64,000 nt of DNA from Larus michahellis (GCF_964199755.1 NC_133899.1:26019446-26083445); one strand, 5' to 3'. Shown: positions 33,312 through 46,917, numbered from the stretch's first letter. A program made the numbers and translations. Notes: generated by a model from the sequence alone, not told the origin.

Positions 33312-36300
33312 ACCTGCATGAGTGCTTTTAATATAAAAACAGAAGAGAATTTTCAAACAGGAATTTCAAAATGAAAAATTGAACTGTTTCACTTGAGAAA
33401 AGTCAAAGCATCTACATGTCTTCCAGTTATTCAAAAATGCTGTCAGGAATTCATGGAATATGTCAGGTTTTGGATTTTACCTTTTTTTTTTTCTGGAAAA
33501 AGGCTTTGTGGGAGGAGAGGGGGGAAAAAATGTCCCCCTTGAGCTTACATAGCAGTGAGCCATGTCTGGTATGTTGTGTCAACGAGAAATGAGCTGATCT
33601 CTGATCATATCCAAGAAAACCTGACCCTTTTCAGTAATTTCTCCTCTTATAATATGATTGTATGTGTGCCATCAGCTTCCGTTGTACTGACATTCGGAGT
33701 GATCTATTTTCCATGAGCAAGACTGTTGTAACTCCTTGGCGCTCTTTATGGCTAGAGGTCAGACCCAGCTCATGATGCCAGCTGGGTTTTGTCTAGCCTG
33801 GAGTGTCCCGTTGTATTGCCATGCCGATTAATTGATTATCAGCTAATCCATTGTGTGGGACTGTAAATGCTAATGGAGATGGGGATGAAGAATCGTTTGA
33901 GGTGTCCCTTCCCATGTAGAAGCTGGGATGTCTGTCTCAGTGGAAAACAGGACTGAAATGATTAATGTGTAAGAATAATCCTTTTCCATATTCACAGGGC
34001 ATGACTTAACTGGTGTTGGTATCAATGCTGGGAATGTTCAGCCAGTGCCTGCTCTCAGCCAAATGCGTATTTCCATACAAACAGAAGATCCCCTTTGTAA
34101 CCTGCGGTCAACCAAGTTGAAGAGCTTTTCACTAATAGGCTATGAGAGTGCTCATCTGAGGCAGAAGCTCTCACATTTTGTTGTTAGTTTAATTAATGTA
34201 TATGTTATGCCTTATAGGAAAGCTTAACTTTACCGCAGGCACCTAAAAAAAAAAAAGGGAATTTTACTGTCATGGCTAAATATTCTCATAAAGAGAGCGT
34301 TTGGTTGCCCACAGCTACTCTATACTCAAGCAAGTAGAGTCCTCAAACTTCAAGGGATTTTATAAGTGTAATACCAATACTCTGCAACTAAACTCCCATC
34401 CAGCAAAGTCCGATGGGATTTCACTAATGGGCTTTTCTATCCCCCCAGCACTCACGTAGGAGCCCCCTGAGAGCATTCTCCTCGTTGTGGTGCGATGAGT
34501 CAGAGAGAGGGGAGTGGAGTTTCTGGGTATTTTTGCTTTAAGGATTATGATAAGTTATGTGAGTGATGCATAGACTTAGGGCAAGCATGAGAAATGTGTG
34601 TTTAACTAAGGAATAGGTGTGAGTCCTTCTGTGCTCACCAGCCAAGGTCTGAAATCCTTCACTCCTGGGTAGTTCTTCATGTTCCCTTTGCAGCTGATGT
34701 TCTGGAGAAACGGTGCCATGTGTTCTGCCTGAGCTGTTCAGGTAATAGTGAATATGGACAGGGAAACCAGAAGACTGGGTGTTCTGCTACCTATGGACAG
34801 CATTGTCTTGCCCCAGTATGAGATAAGCTGTCTGGTGAACCCTGGAACAAAGCTGGGGAACACCAAGTGTGGAAACACAACAGGGTGATATTTAGATGTG
34901 GGTACTGCTGTTTCTAAAGACCTTCATCCTCTTGGCTGGCTGATGTGGCTAAGAAGTACTTGAAGCTTAGCTGGCAGGTTCCTTCACACCAGTGACTTGT
35001 CCATGATGGGCTGGTAGCCAGGCTTGTTGAAATGTGGGAGACTGATCCATGAAGGCAAGTATAGTCTTCTTGACCAACCCAGGTGTTGCAAAAGTGACCC
35101 AGTGTTCACATGGCAAACAGGATTTGTATTTAAAAGACTTGCAGCTCCAATCTCTGGAGCTTTTGTATGGTTGTCTTGGTGCAAAAATGTCCAGTTCACT
35201 GTCTGCAGCAAAACCCCTTGTAGCTGGGAGCGAGGAAGATGCACAACGGCCTTCTCTTACCAGAGTTCGGTTCCCCACTCCTGCCTGTGATATACTCTTC
35301 TAGGTGGGACCAAAGCTCATCTGCTCCCTTATGCAGTGCCACATCTGCATGGTGTTCAGCTGGCCAGGCTGGGAGAGGATTTACTGAAGTGCACTGCCAT
35401 GAAATGGCTATATTTGTGTTCAGAGACTCTACTGTAGGCAAGTTGTTCTTGCAGAAGTGAGCCCTGCTGGTTTGCATCCCATGGGAGCCCCGAGTTTTGT
35501 CTTGGCACAGGAGGGTACAGAGAGGAAACCTTGAAGCCACCCAAGTGCACTGAGTCAGCCAAGAGGAGGGTGGGAGAGGGCTGAGACCTCTGGGCACTGC
35601 TGTTGTGCATCAGATGAATAATACTTCTGTCTGAGTGACTCCAGACTTCCTATAAACAAAAATCAGCATCTTGCCTTGGTATCATTCTCTTTATTAATGG
35701 CCCTGGATCAAAGCAATGGACAAATGTGTGGACAGTGCGGAGCTGCCTTGCCGGGTGCCATGACCAGCACTCCTGGTGTCTTCCAGGGCTGGTGGAAGTT
35801 CAGAGCTCTGGGCTTGGCTGGTTTCTCTCCACTTTTCCCTAACTGATGGTTAAAAATGCAGCATGGATAGTGCACGGGAGGAAACATAGCTCTGAGCCCA
35901 AAGTCTCTCCAGTACCAATGCTGTGGGCGAGCAGGGTTTCTCACCTCTACGTTGCTATTGGTGTGGAAGCACTCTCTCCATCACAGGCAAAAGTGGCTAT
36001 GGAGGAGCTCAGCCTGTGCTGGGAAGCTGCTGTGGGAGCTGTCAGTGCTGGCAGCTGGTATTTGTAGATGACACCTCTCCTCCAAGGCAGCAGCCTAGCC
36101 TTCCTTTTTCACTCTGGGTACAAAGCACGATGGCGCTGGTGTGGCGGATGGTGGCTCCAGAGAAGGTGTTGGGGAGCAACTGTGTGCTGGAAACGCAACT
36201 GTTGTGAATGGGGGGGGGGAAATACCTGAACTGTGGGGCTGTGAATTCAGCCCTTGCAATGATTTCTATGATCTCTGCTACTGATATATCCTGTTGCTAA

Positions 36301-36846
36301 TGCTGCCCAGCAGGACTGAGCAGCCTTGCTGGGCTTCCATCAAATGCTGGTGTCTTGGTGGTCCGTAATCTTTGAATGGTCCAAGTGTGTTAAACCAGAT
36401 GCTGGCCATCCCCAGTTCGTGTGACCTCTTGGAGCAGCGCTGACCTTCGTTGGTTGGTGTCTTGGTTTCTGCAGCTGGGGGGGATGTGTGTATCCAGGCA
36501 GGCAGAAATAAAGCAGATGGGAATGAGTGGTAATGAGGACAGCTGAAGATTAATCAGTGGGTCAGCAGTGCTCCACCATTGAGAGTTGCACAGCTGTAGC
36601 TAATACAGGAATAAATTAAATTGTAACAGTAGTTAGGATTGGTGTTGAAAACCTGCTCCACAAATTGGCTGTGCTGTGAAATATGTCAAGAGGGGAACCT
36701 GTCTATCATTGTCCCCATTTAAAGCCTGGTTTGGTTTTAGGGTCTTGTGTTTAAAAAGGGGTTAAAACCACTTTAACTATTTCAGTGCCACCAAGGGGGA
36801 GAATTCAGCACAAAAAGCCTTTAAAAGTTTGTAAAAACTTTTACAG

Positions 36847-37008
36847 GTTGCTCAGAGAGGTTGTGACATCTTCATCTTTGGAGATACTCAAAAGCCATCT
36901 GGACATGGTCCTGGGCTACTGGCTCTAGGTGGCCCTACTTGAGCAGGTGGGCTGGACCAGATGATCTCCAGAGGTTCCTTCCAGCCTCAACCATCCTGTG
37001 ATTCTCCA
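36847..37008 (+). mobile_element. CR1 LINE fragment, 3' end
   Basis: TTGCTCAGAGAGGTTGTGAC, TGGAGATACTCAAAAGCC, GGGCTGGACCAGATGATCTC and CATCCTGTGATTCTCCATG follow the order of a CR1 3' end. It is moderately diverged. Confidence 0.88.
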
Positions 37009-37104
37009 TGAGCACTGGCCCAAAAGGAACTGAAGTCCCTACAAGAACAGTCCTGCTTTTCCATTTTCTTCAACTTTCTTTTCTCTAAAGCCAGCAAGTA
37101 CAGG

Positions 37105-37200
37105 TGTTGTGGTTTAGCTCTCAAACCGGGACAACAGTTAATGTCCCCATTGCCATGGGGAGATCAAGAAAAAGGAATGGAAGAACAGGTATTGGCATGA
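37105..37200 (+). mobile_element. Possible LTR 5' end fragment
   Basis: TGTTGTGGTTTAG at 37105 resembles the 5' start of many avian ERVL LTRs, but similarity is lost soon after. The first 32 bases also form an imperfect hairpin. It is weak and could be chance. Confidence 0.25.
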
Positions 37201-37528
37201 TTTCTACTATGGCACAGGATGACAAGAATTGGAAAATCCTGCTTTATTTTTTATGCTGTCAAAACATTATGGCTAAAATTGCCCTGGCAAACTAATTTTA
37301 ACCGCATGCTGTTATGTATTTTTTTGAGTAAGGCTCACTGCAAAGTGAGTCTCCAAGTGAGCATGCCTTGTGGCTGTGCCCCCTCCAAAGAAAACGGTGC
37401 TGTGGGGCCACCTTAGGATGTGGTTGTTGAGGGACACTTTGACTGTGTGGCTGTGGTGGGTGTGTGGGTGCTGGTGGGTGGCCTGTGGCTCCTACTGCTG
37501 CCAGGTAGTCCCATTTGGTGGTCACTCC

Positions 37529-37553
37529 TAGGTTGGGGGGGGAGGGGGGGTGG
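37529..37553 (+). repeat. G-rich tract
   Basis: Two G runs of 8-9 bases separated by A, ending in TGG. Another G run follows near 37579. Together they could form G-quadruplexes on the sense strand. Confidence 0.7.
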
Positions 37554-38732
37554 AAGGTTAGCAAGATAGCTTGTGCCAGTGGGGGGGAAAAAGTGAGCCA
37601 GCCAGGTAGGGAAATCCATAAAAGAAGAGTAAACCTACTGGTGTGATGAGCGGGGAAGTGCTCTGCTCGCACCGGGGCTCAGCACATTGGCATTCTGCTG
37701 TAAAAGTTGCACATTTCTAGAATTATTTCATTATTTATCCATTGCAGTGGAATTCTTCTCTTACATTTTTGTTTCTTAATGGGAAGTCTGTGGCTGCTCT
37801 CTGCTATCGCTGGGCTTCCTAACATGACTCTGGAGTACCCATGTCTCTGTCAAACTGTGTGTACTTGGACGTGCCCAGATGTGCTCACAGCATTAATCCC
37901 AGGGGGTCTGGCTGCAGGAAGCCTGGCTGAAAGCCAGCTCATCATGTGGGGCTGTGCTGCTTGTGCCATTCCCAGGAAGGGCAATGGGAGCTGAGGGCCG
38001 CACATTAAGGAATCAATTCCATAATCATCATGTGGACAAACCCCACCAGGTGCTTTGTTGGCACATGTGGTTCCTTAGCCAAGGTGGTCTCTATTTCATA
38101 AACCTCTACTGACTCACCAGTGGTTTTGCTATTGCAGGAAGGAATGTGTGCTCCTTCCTTTCTCGCATCCTTCGGATAGTGAATGTGCAGCACTTGGCTG
38201 CTTGTTCTGTGGTTATTAGCTTATAAAGCACCATGTGGAAGAATATTAAATAAAGCCCTGGCTTTTTTTTCCTGACTGATGTTGGCTGATGGGACTGGTC
38301 CTTCTGAGGATGGCAGTTGTGTGTTTGTGGCCTCTCTGTTGTAGAGTTTGCGCCATGTCCCTCTTGGAAGGGTTGATGCACAAGAAGGACTAAGGGTCTA
38401 TAAACCAGAACTGGACTTCTGCTGCCTGCAGGGCCGTAGTTTAACATATTCCCAAATCAAGGAGCTCTCAGCAAGGCTCGTACTGGTGCTGGGTGACGGT
38501 CTGCATGGCACATGCCTTGGTGGCAAGGGCTGTCCCCAGGCATGATGCTGTACTCCCCAGCTTTTGGGTCACTGCCTTCCAGGAACATATCTCTGGTTTT
38601 GGATGTTCCCTTTCCATGCTTAAATTTGCCAGTTACACCTGCAGTGTTAATATTTGGTTGCAAAAATCAGGTGTGTGTGTGAGGAGGTGTTTGGTTCAGT
38701 CATATTAAAAGTATATGATTTTGCTGGTGGAG

Positions 38733-38770
38733 CAAATCAGATGTGTAATACACAAATCAGATGTGTAATA
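38733..38770 (+). repeat. 20-bp period tandem duplication
   Basis: CAAATCAGATGTGTAATA occurs exactly at 38733-38750 and 38753-38770, separated by CA. Confidence 0.9.
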
Positions 38771-41700
38771 ATGAATGCTGAGGATGATCTGGTGGGGTTT
38801 TTAGAAGCAATTCATTATAGCTTTTGAAGTTTCAGCCCTTGGCTCCCTGGTGTTGTTAAATATAAGATGTTGCCTAGAGAAGCTGTTGTGCACTGGAATA
38901 TGAGGTTTACCCTGGCTAATCCTTATGTGTGTGCCTCATGATTGGGTTGCTGAGGAGGTAGCTGTGTCTTGGGGAGGATGTGTGTGGTGTCTGCCAGCTG
39001 TGGTCCAGCTGTGCGGCACTGGTGCTCGGCTCCTGGGATTCGTGCTGAGCCCAGGCAGAGCTCGGTGCTGATGTGATGGGGATGAGGGGAGCCTGGAGCC
39101 ACCTGTAGTGATGCTTCCCAGTGTTATTTTAGCAAGACCTTATTCTTGTGTCCATTTCTTCTTGCCTTTGCCTTCTCTCTCTCAGATCCCATCTTTGATA
39201 AACCACTTGGGACCTTTTCTGTGTTCTCTGTCGGAGGTTTAACCTCCGTGGCCTGTGGAGTTTGCTGTTTGCCTGCCCCAGTGCAGGGAGTTTCGGTGCT
39301 GCTCCCTTGCTGTGCAAGATGCCTCAAATATCCCCAAAGGATCCAATCTCCTGCGCTGCTGAGAGATGCCGATGTGTGTTGTGCTAGAAAAGTTTCTAGT
39401 TTTAACTAGTTTGAGATTACCGTGGAGTAAGAACAAAATCATATGCGGGATTAAGATGCTCTTAGGCTTGATTTTTCTCAATTAAAATCTCAAGTTTACA
39501 GCTGCGCACTTGGAGCAGGAAATGCATTTTTCCACTTAAGAGTACGCCTGTGTCCTTAACTTCATAATTGTAAGACTGTGTTATTATACATTAAAAGGTT
39601 AATAAAACTTACCTAAAGCGCGGGGGTTTAGAGGAAAACTCTGCCAAGCTGTACAAGCCTGGTATGGACCAGCTCGGGTAAACTATTTTGTCTGTGTACG
39701 GACCGTAATTCGTGACTGTGTGCGGATGCTCCCTCGGAGGTGTCTGCTCTGGGGTGTCCCCGTGGAGGGGGAACGCAAGGTTCCCAGAGTATTAAAGCTC
39801 TCAAGGTCTGGAAGGGGGAGGCTGGTTTCCCAATTTAAAAGCCATTTGGAGGGTGTGATGCAAAGGTCGCTGGGGGGAACTATGTAGGGTGGGAAGGTGA
39901 GGGGAGAGATGGAAATGAAGGGAGAGAAGAAGTGTGCCAAGGAAATGCAGAGCTTTAGCAGGGGGCAGAAAACTAGAGCTGTTTTTTATCTTTTTTTGAG
40001 TTAAATTTACTTGGCCTGCAAAGCCTCTAGGGTGGGATTGCGCTGTGTTTGTGCATCACCTGTCACAGTGGGATCGTGGCTCCTGGCAGAATTTCCAAGG
40101 CTTTATTGCAATGTAAATAATAATAATTAGCATGTCCTTATGAAGCAGTCATGGTAGTGTTTAGTTTAAGGGGAAAAAGAAACAAAAGGAGAGGCATTAT
40201 TAATTACTGTGAGAAGTATTAAAGGATCATTTGCCTTTGACAAAGGCATGGCGAATGCAGGAGATCTGATACCAGGAGCCTGGTTTAGTGCGAATCCCAT
40301 CGGCTCTTCTGTGCTGGCCCCATCCCTGCAGTGGCTGAGGAGAAGGACAGGGATGGAGCAGAGTGGGCTGTAAGCTGTTGTCCAGCTTCAGGGTAATTTA
40401 GAGAAGGTCCTGCAGAACATTTCCTGTTTTTTATGTATTTCAAAAAAAAAACAAACCCAAAAAACCCAAAGAAATCAGAAAGTCAGAAAACCACAGCAGG
40501 CTCTGCAAGGCTTGTCAGGTTCTTGCCTTTTTAAATAGGGAGGTGAAAATGGGGTTTATGGAGAAATGATGTGGGAATCAAAGGGAGGATGGTGATGGCT
40601 TTCTGAATTGCCTTGGAGTTATCTCCTAGGTACATCAAAGAAATACGGGGCAAATCCTCCCAAACTCGAGCAGAGTGAGAGGTGGGAAATGAGGAAGCAG
40701 TCTGGGTGTCATATTCAGGTTACGGGTGGTTAGTGCTGAGTACATGCTCTAATTAGCTCACTGAAAGACTTTCTCATGCTCTTCAAGGGAGAAACCTGCT
40801 ATTGACATGTGCTGATATTGTAATTCAACAGAATCTGTCCTCCTTTGCCTGGGGAAAAAAAAAAACACACTTCTTTCAACTTCCCATTATCTGAGCACCT
40901 CTGTTGTAATGTTACGTATGTGACTAGAACAGTCTTGTGCCTTAGTGATACAATAATGTAATTAATTGGTGTGGTCTGGTCAGGGTGTTGTGTAGTATAA
41001 GGAAAGCAGCCCAGTAACAGCAACACTTAAGCTTTTAGGCATTTGGAGAGTTATGAAATGATGAAACACAAATAATCCTAACGGTAAAGCTGACCTATTG
41101 CACACTTTGAGGTATTGTGGTGTGTGTTCTTCAGGGCTAAGTACGTGATATTTCTCTTCTGATCCCTGCAATAGCTAAAATAGGTCTAGGAGATCTGTTC
41201 AGAAAATAACCATCCTCGGGGTCTGCTTGTGTGTTTTCATTTTAAGAAGAATCTTGACGTTCATCTCCCTTAGTCTCCGGGCATGGTTCTGTTGAGTACC
41301 AGCCCGGGTAAGGGTTTCAGAGCTATTGTGTTGATTCATTTTGCTCTGTATTTTGGCACAGACATAAACATCTGTGCCATGCATGATGAAACCATCCCAT
41401 CGACCTCTCACCCTGCAGGAAGGAGCTCTGCCTCACAAAAGCGATGGCCTGTGGTAGGAAAAGAGCTCTTGAAGTTTTGGACTCTACGTTTCTTTTGATG
41501 GGTTTTGGGGAGAAAACGATATGTAGAGCCTGCGAAAGGTGGAATGGGGACTTGAGAAGGGAGTACGTAATGGCGGAGCAGCTGTATTTGGACAAAACAG
41601 GTCTGAAAAAGGACAATGTTTTGAAGCAACTCAGACACAATAGGAAGTTTTGCTCCAACTTCCTTGGGGGAAAAAAAAGATTTAACACTTCCTCTAAGAT

Positions 41701-43491
41701 ACTACAAGATACCTTTTATTATCACACATGGATGGTGAGGACACACTCACAGCCTGGACAGGTTTTATTTCAAAGGGAAGGGAGGGATCAAATGTCCAAA
41801 GGACATCTGGAATTGGCTGAGGTGCTGACTGCTTGCCAGAAGTGCATGGGGCCACTTTAAACTGGAGATGCAGAGAATGGAAAATAGTCCCCAACAAGGC
41901 ATCCAGGCATAAAACAGACATGCTGTTGCTGTGCCATAAATAGGATTTTGTCCTGTGTGTGTCTTATGTCCTATGTCCACATGATTCAGGTTGTTGGACT
42001 GAGGACATACAGTAGACTTTTAATTTTGGAAAGGGTATTTGGGCAAAGCAAACATGCAGGAGGACGGGTGGCATATCTGTGTCTAGGTGTGTCTGGATTT
42101 GAGTCCTGGTGAGATGGTGGCTCTGGATCTTGGGTCAGAGGTGGTCACTTGTATGTCCCCAGGAGCAGGGCAGCCCTGGGGGAACTGTCTCTCAGCAGAC
42201 AAGGCATCCTCAAGGGTGTGCTTGAACCCAACCACAAGCCAGGGAACATGATGCAGAAGACACTACAGGAGGTGGCACCACTCACATGTGGCTGCTGGAG
42301 GTCCTTGAAGGGGCCTTCTAGGCTGGAGGGAGGTGTGGGGGGAACAGCAGGACCTGGGTGCTGTGGCATTTAGAGGAACCTGGAAGCTTCTGGTTCAGGC
42401 TTCTGACTTCTAAGGGAGATACAGGGGTTTATGTTTCTTGGTGTAGAGTTGCCAGAAAGAGTTTTCAAGAAAGAAATCTTTTAACAACCCCTCAGGTAGT
42501 TGGAATCTTGGAGAGCTTGAGAGCATCGCTGTCTCCCTGGGAATATGAAAGGAGGCACAAACCAATGCAATGCTCATGTTTGGATAAAAAGCAATACTTC
42601 GGGTTTTAACACGGTTGCGGCCAAGCGATTTATTGGCTTGCTGTCCTAGGAAAATGAGGCTTACTCAACTGTGCTGTCTGCACGTCTGTTCCTCACTGCT
42701 GGCTCTCAGATGGAGAACACTCTTACTCATCTGAGGGTGTCCTCCAAGGGCACGAAACCCAAAATACACAGTGCCTTCCCACCCTGCGCCCCCGTTCCTG
42801 TATGTGTGGCTGGTTCGGCTTTTACTCTCAGGGGGACAGCTTTTTAAAACCAAAACCCAAACACTGGATGTATCATTGTGCTCCCAGGGTTCGTGGGAGC
42901 TTTGGGAGAAGTCACTGGATGCTTCGATTTGCAGCAACATTACAGCGGTTCCAGTTATACCTGATGTCACAAAAGCTGCGTTCCTCATGCCGAAATACAG
43001 GGTGCTCTCAAGCTGATACCCCCAGCTGTATAAAGGGTTGGTCAGCGATCTTCTCTTGGCCTGCATTATTTATAGAAGGTGGATTAAACTTTCAAAGAGA
43101 GTTGCTACATTTTGTGCAAAACTCTTAAAATCCCAAATGGCTTTTAACTAAAACCAGGTATTTATAGGTGCTGCATTAAAAAGAAACGTTGCCAGCAATT
43201 TCTGTGCTTCAGTATTGCTGGTGAGGGTCTTCTGTTGGAGGCAAAAGCATGGCAGGAATTTATTATGGCTCAGCTGTGTTTTCTGCCCTCTCAGCTGTGC
43301 TGAAATCCTTTGATTTTCATCTGTAACCTGGGTGTGTGCAGAGATTTCATTTGTAGTGGGTCCTTGCAGCTCTCCTGGCTGAACCCAGATCAGAGCAGGA
43401 GTGAAAATGTAGATGGAAGCATCCTAAAATGGGTCCCCCCACCATATAACCCTGTAAAAATTGTGTAACTACACCCTGAGTTATTGCACTG

Positions 43492-43568
43492 AGCAACCCA
43501 TGGCAGGGGGTTGGAACTACCTGGTCTTTAAGGTCCCTTCCAACCTAAGACAATCTGTGATTCTATGA
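43492..43568 (+). mobile_element. Short CR1 3' end
   Basis: The fragment carries GGCAGGGGGTTGGAACTACC, AAGGTCCCTTCCAACCTAAG and the tail TCTGTGATTCTATGATT. Only the last roughly 75 bp of the element are present. Confidence 0.88.
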
Positions 43569-44886
43569 TTATGTTCCTGAGGGTAAGGAAATGTGTCTAG
43601 GTAGTACTTGACCTTCTCGTACTACTCTGAGCTGGGTATATCTAAGCAGTTCAGGTGGTGAGGACCTCACTGAGCATCACAGGCAGACCACCCTGTGCCA
43701 GCGTGGGGATGTTTCTGATATCCCTGGCTTTGGTAGCTTGCTTGGTACATTTATGCATGGTGTGGTCATCTCTCCCTGCTGTGATGTTCCTGTGGGAGCT
43801 GGGGTGGGGGGGGTGGGTCATGATTAATTGGCAGTGCTGACTTTTTTTTGCCATGTCCTCTCCTCTTGCGGAGCCTGTTGCACCCCCACCGGAGAGGGTG
43901 ATCAGCACTGACCTGTGTGAAGGCCTGGTGCAATGGAATACAGCAGCAAAAGGCACTGGGAGAAGCTGGAGCTGTGAATTTTGCTGCGTAGGGGTAGCTG
44001 GTAGTTGCTTCTGGTGAAAGGGGAGAAAGTAGTTTACGGCCTATTTGAAGGGAGATAGATCTAAGTGTCGGACAGATTTGAAGGATGAGGCTAAGTACCC
44101 TTGTGAAAACAGAAAGCAGGGTGTTAACTTCTTTTGGAAAGCACTCCTAGATTTGCGGATGTAAGGTGCTGAGAGCTCTGAGTCTCTGAGGATTGTTATT
44201 AATTAGGGCTGTTGCAGTGAAGAGCTTCAGGCTATGGAGGAAGCTATGCCAGGGATCCACCCCAAGCGTACAGGTGGCGTTTGGATGTGGCGCAGGGGGT
44301 AGGCATTGGGGTCCAGAACTGCGTCCTACAGAGTGGCTCATCCAGGAGCAAGAACTTTGCTTGAGGAGTGGTGCTTCAAGCTTCCCTCCTACGGCTTGAT
44401 GTGCCTCTTGCTGGTGTCCTGCACAGGTTATTTATCTGGGTAACCCGTAAATTCACATTGACTAACCCAGTGGAGGTCTGTCCTGCATTGCTGGGGGCAG
44501 GTCTCACCTTGCAATTAAACCTGGTGTTGCCTGGAGGCACCATGTGGGGTGCTCAGCCCTGCTGCCTGTGTCCCCTGTCCCTTGCAGCGGTGCTCTGATT
44601 ACAGGGCTGTGCTTTGGAAGAGCCTGTACCTGTCCCCAAGGGGACATGAGGTTTCTGAGCACTGGACCTCCGCCTCCTTGGAGAGCAGAGTTGGTGATGG
44701 CTATGGGTGTCTTACAAGCAATGCTACAGGTGCAAAGAAGTCAAGTGGGCACTGAGGCCACTGGTTATAACTGCTCATAGTTTCTGCCGTGCAACTTGTG
44801 CTCCTGTTCCTTTGGAGAGATCTTTGTTTTATGCGGGCTGTGCTTTCTGAACCCAACACGCTCCCAGATGCCCAACAATGACCAGT
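43569..44886. other. Intron 1 segment between CR1 copies
   Basis: Nothing recognisable apart from a short G-rich patch near 43801-43815. Confidence 0.5.
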
Positions 44887-45335
44887 TCATAGAATCATAG
44901 AATCTTCATGGTTGGAAAGGACCTTTGAGATCATCGAGTCCAACCATACACACACCAAAAAAACCCAAACCAAATGAACCCAAAAACCACCACAAACAAA
45001 CAACCTACAATCTCTGCCACTAGAGCATGCCCTGAAGTGACACATCTACATGTTTCTTAAATACCTCTAGGGATGGTGACTCAACCACCCCCTGGGCAGG
45101 CTGTTCCAGTGCCTGACCACTCTTTCAGTAAAGTAATTCTTCCTAATATCTAATCTAAACCTCCCCTGCCACAGCTTCAGACCATTTCCTCTGGTCCTGT
45201 CATTATTCACCTGGGAGAAGAGGCCAACACCCACCTCTCTCCAACCTCCTTTCAGGTAGTTGCAGAGGGCAATGAGGTCTCCCCTCAGCCTCCTCTTTTC
45301 CAAGCTAAACATGCCCAGCTCCCTCAGCATCTCCT
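44887..45335 (-). mobile_element. CR1 LINE fragment, 3' end
   Basis: TCATAGAATCATAGAATCTT and GACCTTTGAGATCATCGAGT, an A/C-rich insert at about 44948-45003, then CTCTGCCACTAGAGCATGCC. It continues through AAGTAATTCTTCCTAATATC to GAGGTCTCCCCTCAGCCTCC. The minus-strand copy is 5' truncated. It shares the insert with the copy at 30573. Confidence 0.92.
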
Positions 45336-46917
45336 CCTACATGTTCCTATATACTGTAGAGACAACGAGAAATTTATATAGGGTCACGGCAAGAATACAA
45401 ATCCTTGTCTCAGCATTCCTGTAGAGCTGATACCTGAGCCTGTTTTCCCACTGCTGGGCCCATGGCTGCAAGTGGCTGCAGGTGTGCCCTCATCCAGCAC
45501 CTCTGCAGTATGTGTGCATACTTTCCTGGCTGTGTAGACCACCAGGGGTTACTGAAGCAGCCCAGTGTGAGGGATGCTTTTTGTGCGAAATGAAGGCATC
45601 TTTGTAGTTCTCTTTCCTGCTCTCCCCTGCTTGCTGCTTATATGTGGAAAGGAGTTACAGGGAGAAAAAAATACTGAGCATTTCTTTACTTGTGTGAAGT
45701 TTGCAGCAGAACCAAAACCCCAAAGCTTCTCAGCCTGACCCCTGAGGAGCAGTGCTGTGTGTGCAGAGCAGAGCAGGAGGTGGTGTACGTGGTGCCTGGA
45801 GGGGCAGGCTGTGAAAGCACATTAAACGTACAGAAGCGGCTGGCAAAGCTGCTGATTGAGTTCTCCCCGCCTGTCTGAGCTGTGGTCCAAGGCTTGGCAT
45901 CTCTGGCTCTCCATCTGCTGAATTTGAGGCGGTCTGAATGAGTTTGGGAAGATGAGGGATGGGTGCTGTGTCCGGCACAGAGCCCTGCAGCTGTGGACCT
46001 TCATTTCCATTAGCAACAGGCCATGTTCAGAGTCAGGGGAACTCCTGCTCCCATTTGTCATTCAGATGGTTGGGTTTTTTCGCAAGTGTATCCCAGCAGG
46101 TACAACCGATTGCAGTGTTATAAATGGCTTGAGATGCTGTAGTCCTTTTTCATAGTGTATCCTTGAAGATGTAGAGCGGGGAGAGCTACACAACACGCGG
46201 CCACATGGGGCCCTTTTGTGTGTAGATCCTCTTATTTGCTAATGGGATTTAGACTTAGACTTCTATCTAACTAACCTGAACGCTTGCCCTAAGGTAAAGC
46301 AGTCTTTTATACCTTGCAAAAGCGGTATGTTAAGTGAAGTAGCAAGCAGGCGGCAGCTTTACATATCGTGTTGTCTGTACTGTCAATGCAGAGTACTGCA
46401 AAAACCATGTGTAGCCCTGTGGCGGGGACCAGGTTCTCCTTGAAAGGCTTTGCTTAATCCAGTGGCACTGGGAAACGTGTTCTACTCGCTTGCAGATGCT
46501 TTTGTCAAAGCAGGAACCAGTAATGCGAGGAGAGTGTGGGATGGAGTGGGGACAACGCTTGCTGAGCAGCTGGGATGTGCTGTGACATGCACCAACAGTC
46601 TTGTGGAAGCTGTCCTGCCTTCGGATGTGATGTTTGGTGGTCCACTCTGGTCCTTACTTCAAGGACTGAGGTGCAGGAGAGATGATATATATCTTCTGAA
46701 GAGTAGCGATATTGCTAGGAAGGGTACTGGCTTTTCTTACGGTTTGCCTAGTTATTTATGTATCTAGGAAAGTTGATCCTCTCCAAAATGCTGGCGGGTG
46801 ACCAGGTAGTGCCTCAAAGTCTGTCAATGTACGGATATAGAGTTAAAAGTCATCACATATGAGAGCTGTCGGATAAGGGTAGCATATATGTGTGTATGTA
46901 TGTAATACAACTGTTAC
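45336..46917. other. Intron 1 segment between CR1 copies
   Basis: Nothing recognisable. A 105-codon open stretch on the + strand (46450-46767) has no family resemblance. Confidence 0.5.

Larger units (their letters stand above)
30996..36846. other. Intron 1 segment
   Basis: No exon or clear transposon recognised. It contains the T18 run at 32122, the GGTT repeat at 33271 and an OTX/SOX-like cluster at 33824-33854. From about 34.5 kb the + strand is CpG-poor and rich in TG, as expected of old methylated, transcribed intron. Confidence 0.55.
37201..43491. other. Intron 1 segment
   Basis: No exon recognised. It holds the G-rich tract at 37529, the tandem duplication at 38733, a TAATAATAATTAG patch near 40120 and an A/C-rich tract at 40441-40470. 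Confidence 0.55.

Noticed and set aside
46450..46767. Open frame of 105 codons on the + strand in intron 1
   Set aside because: The composition looks protein-like, but I recognise no family and there are no clear splice sites.
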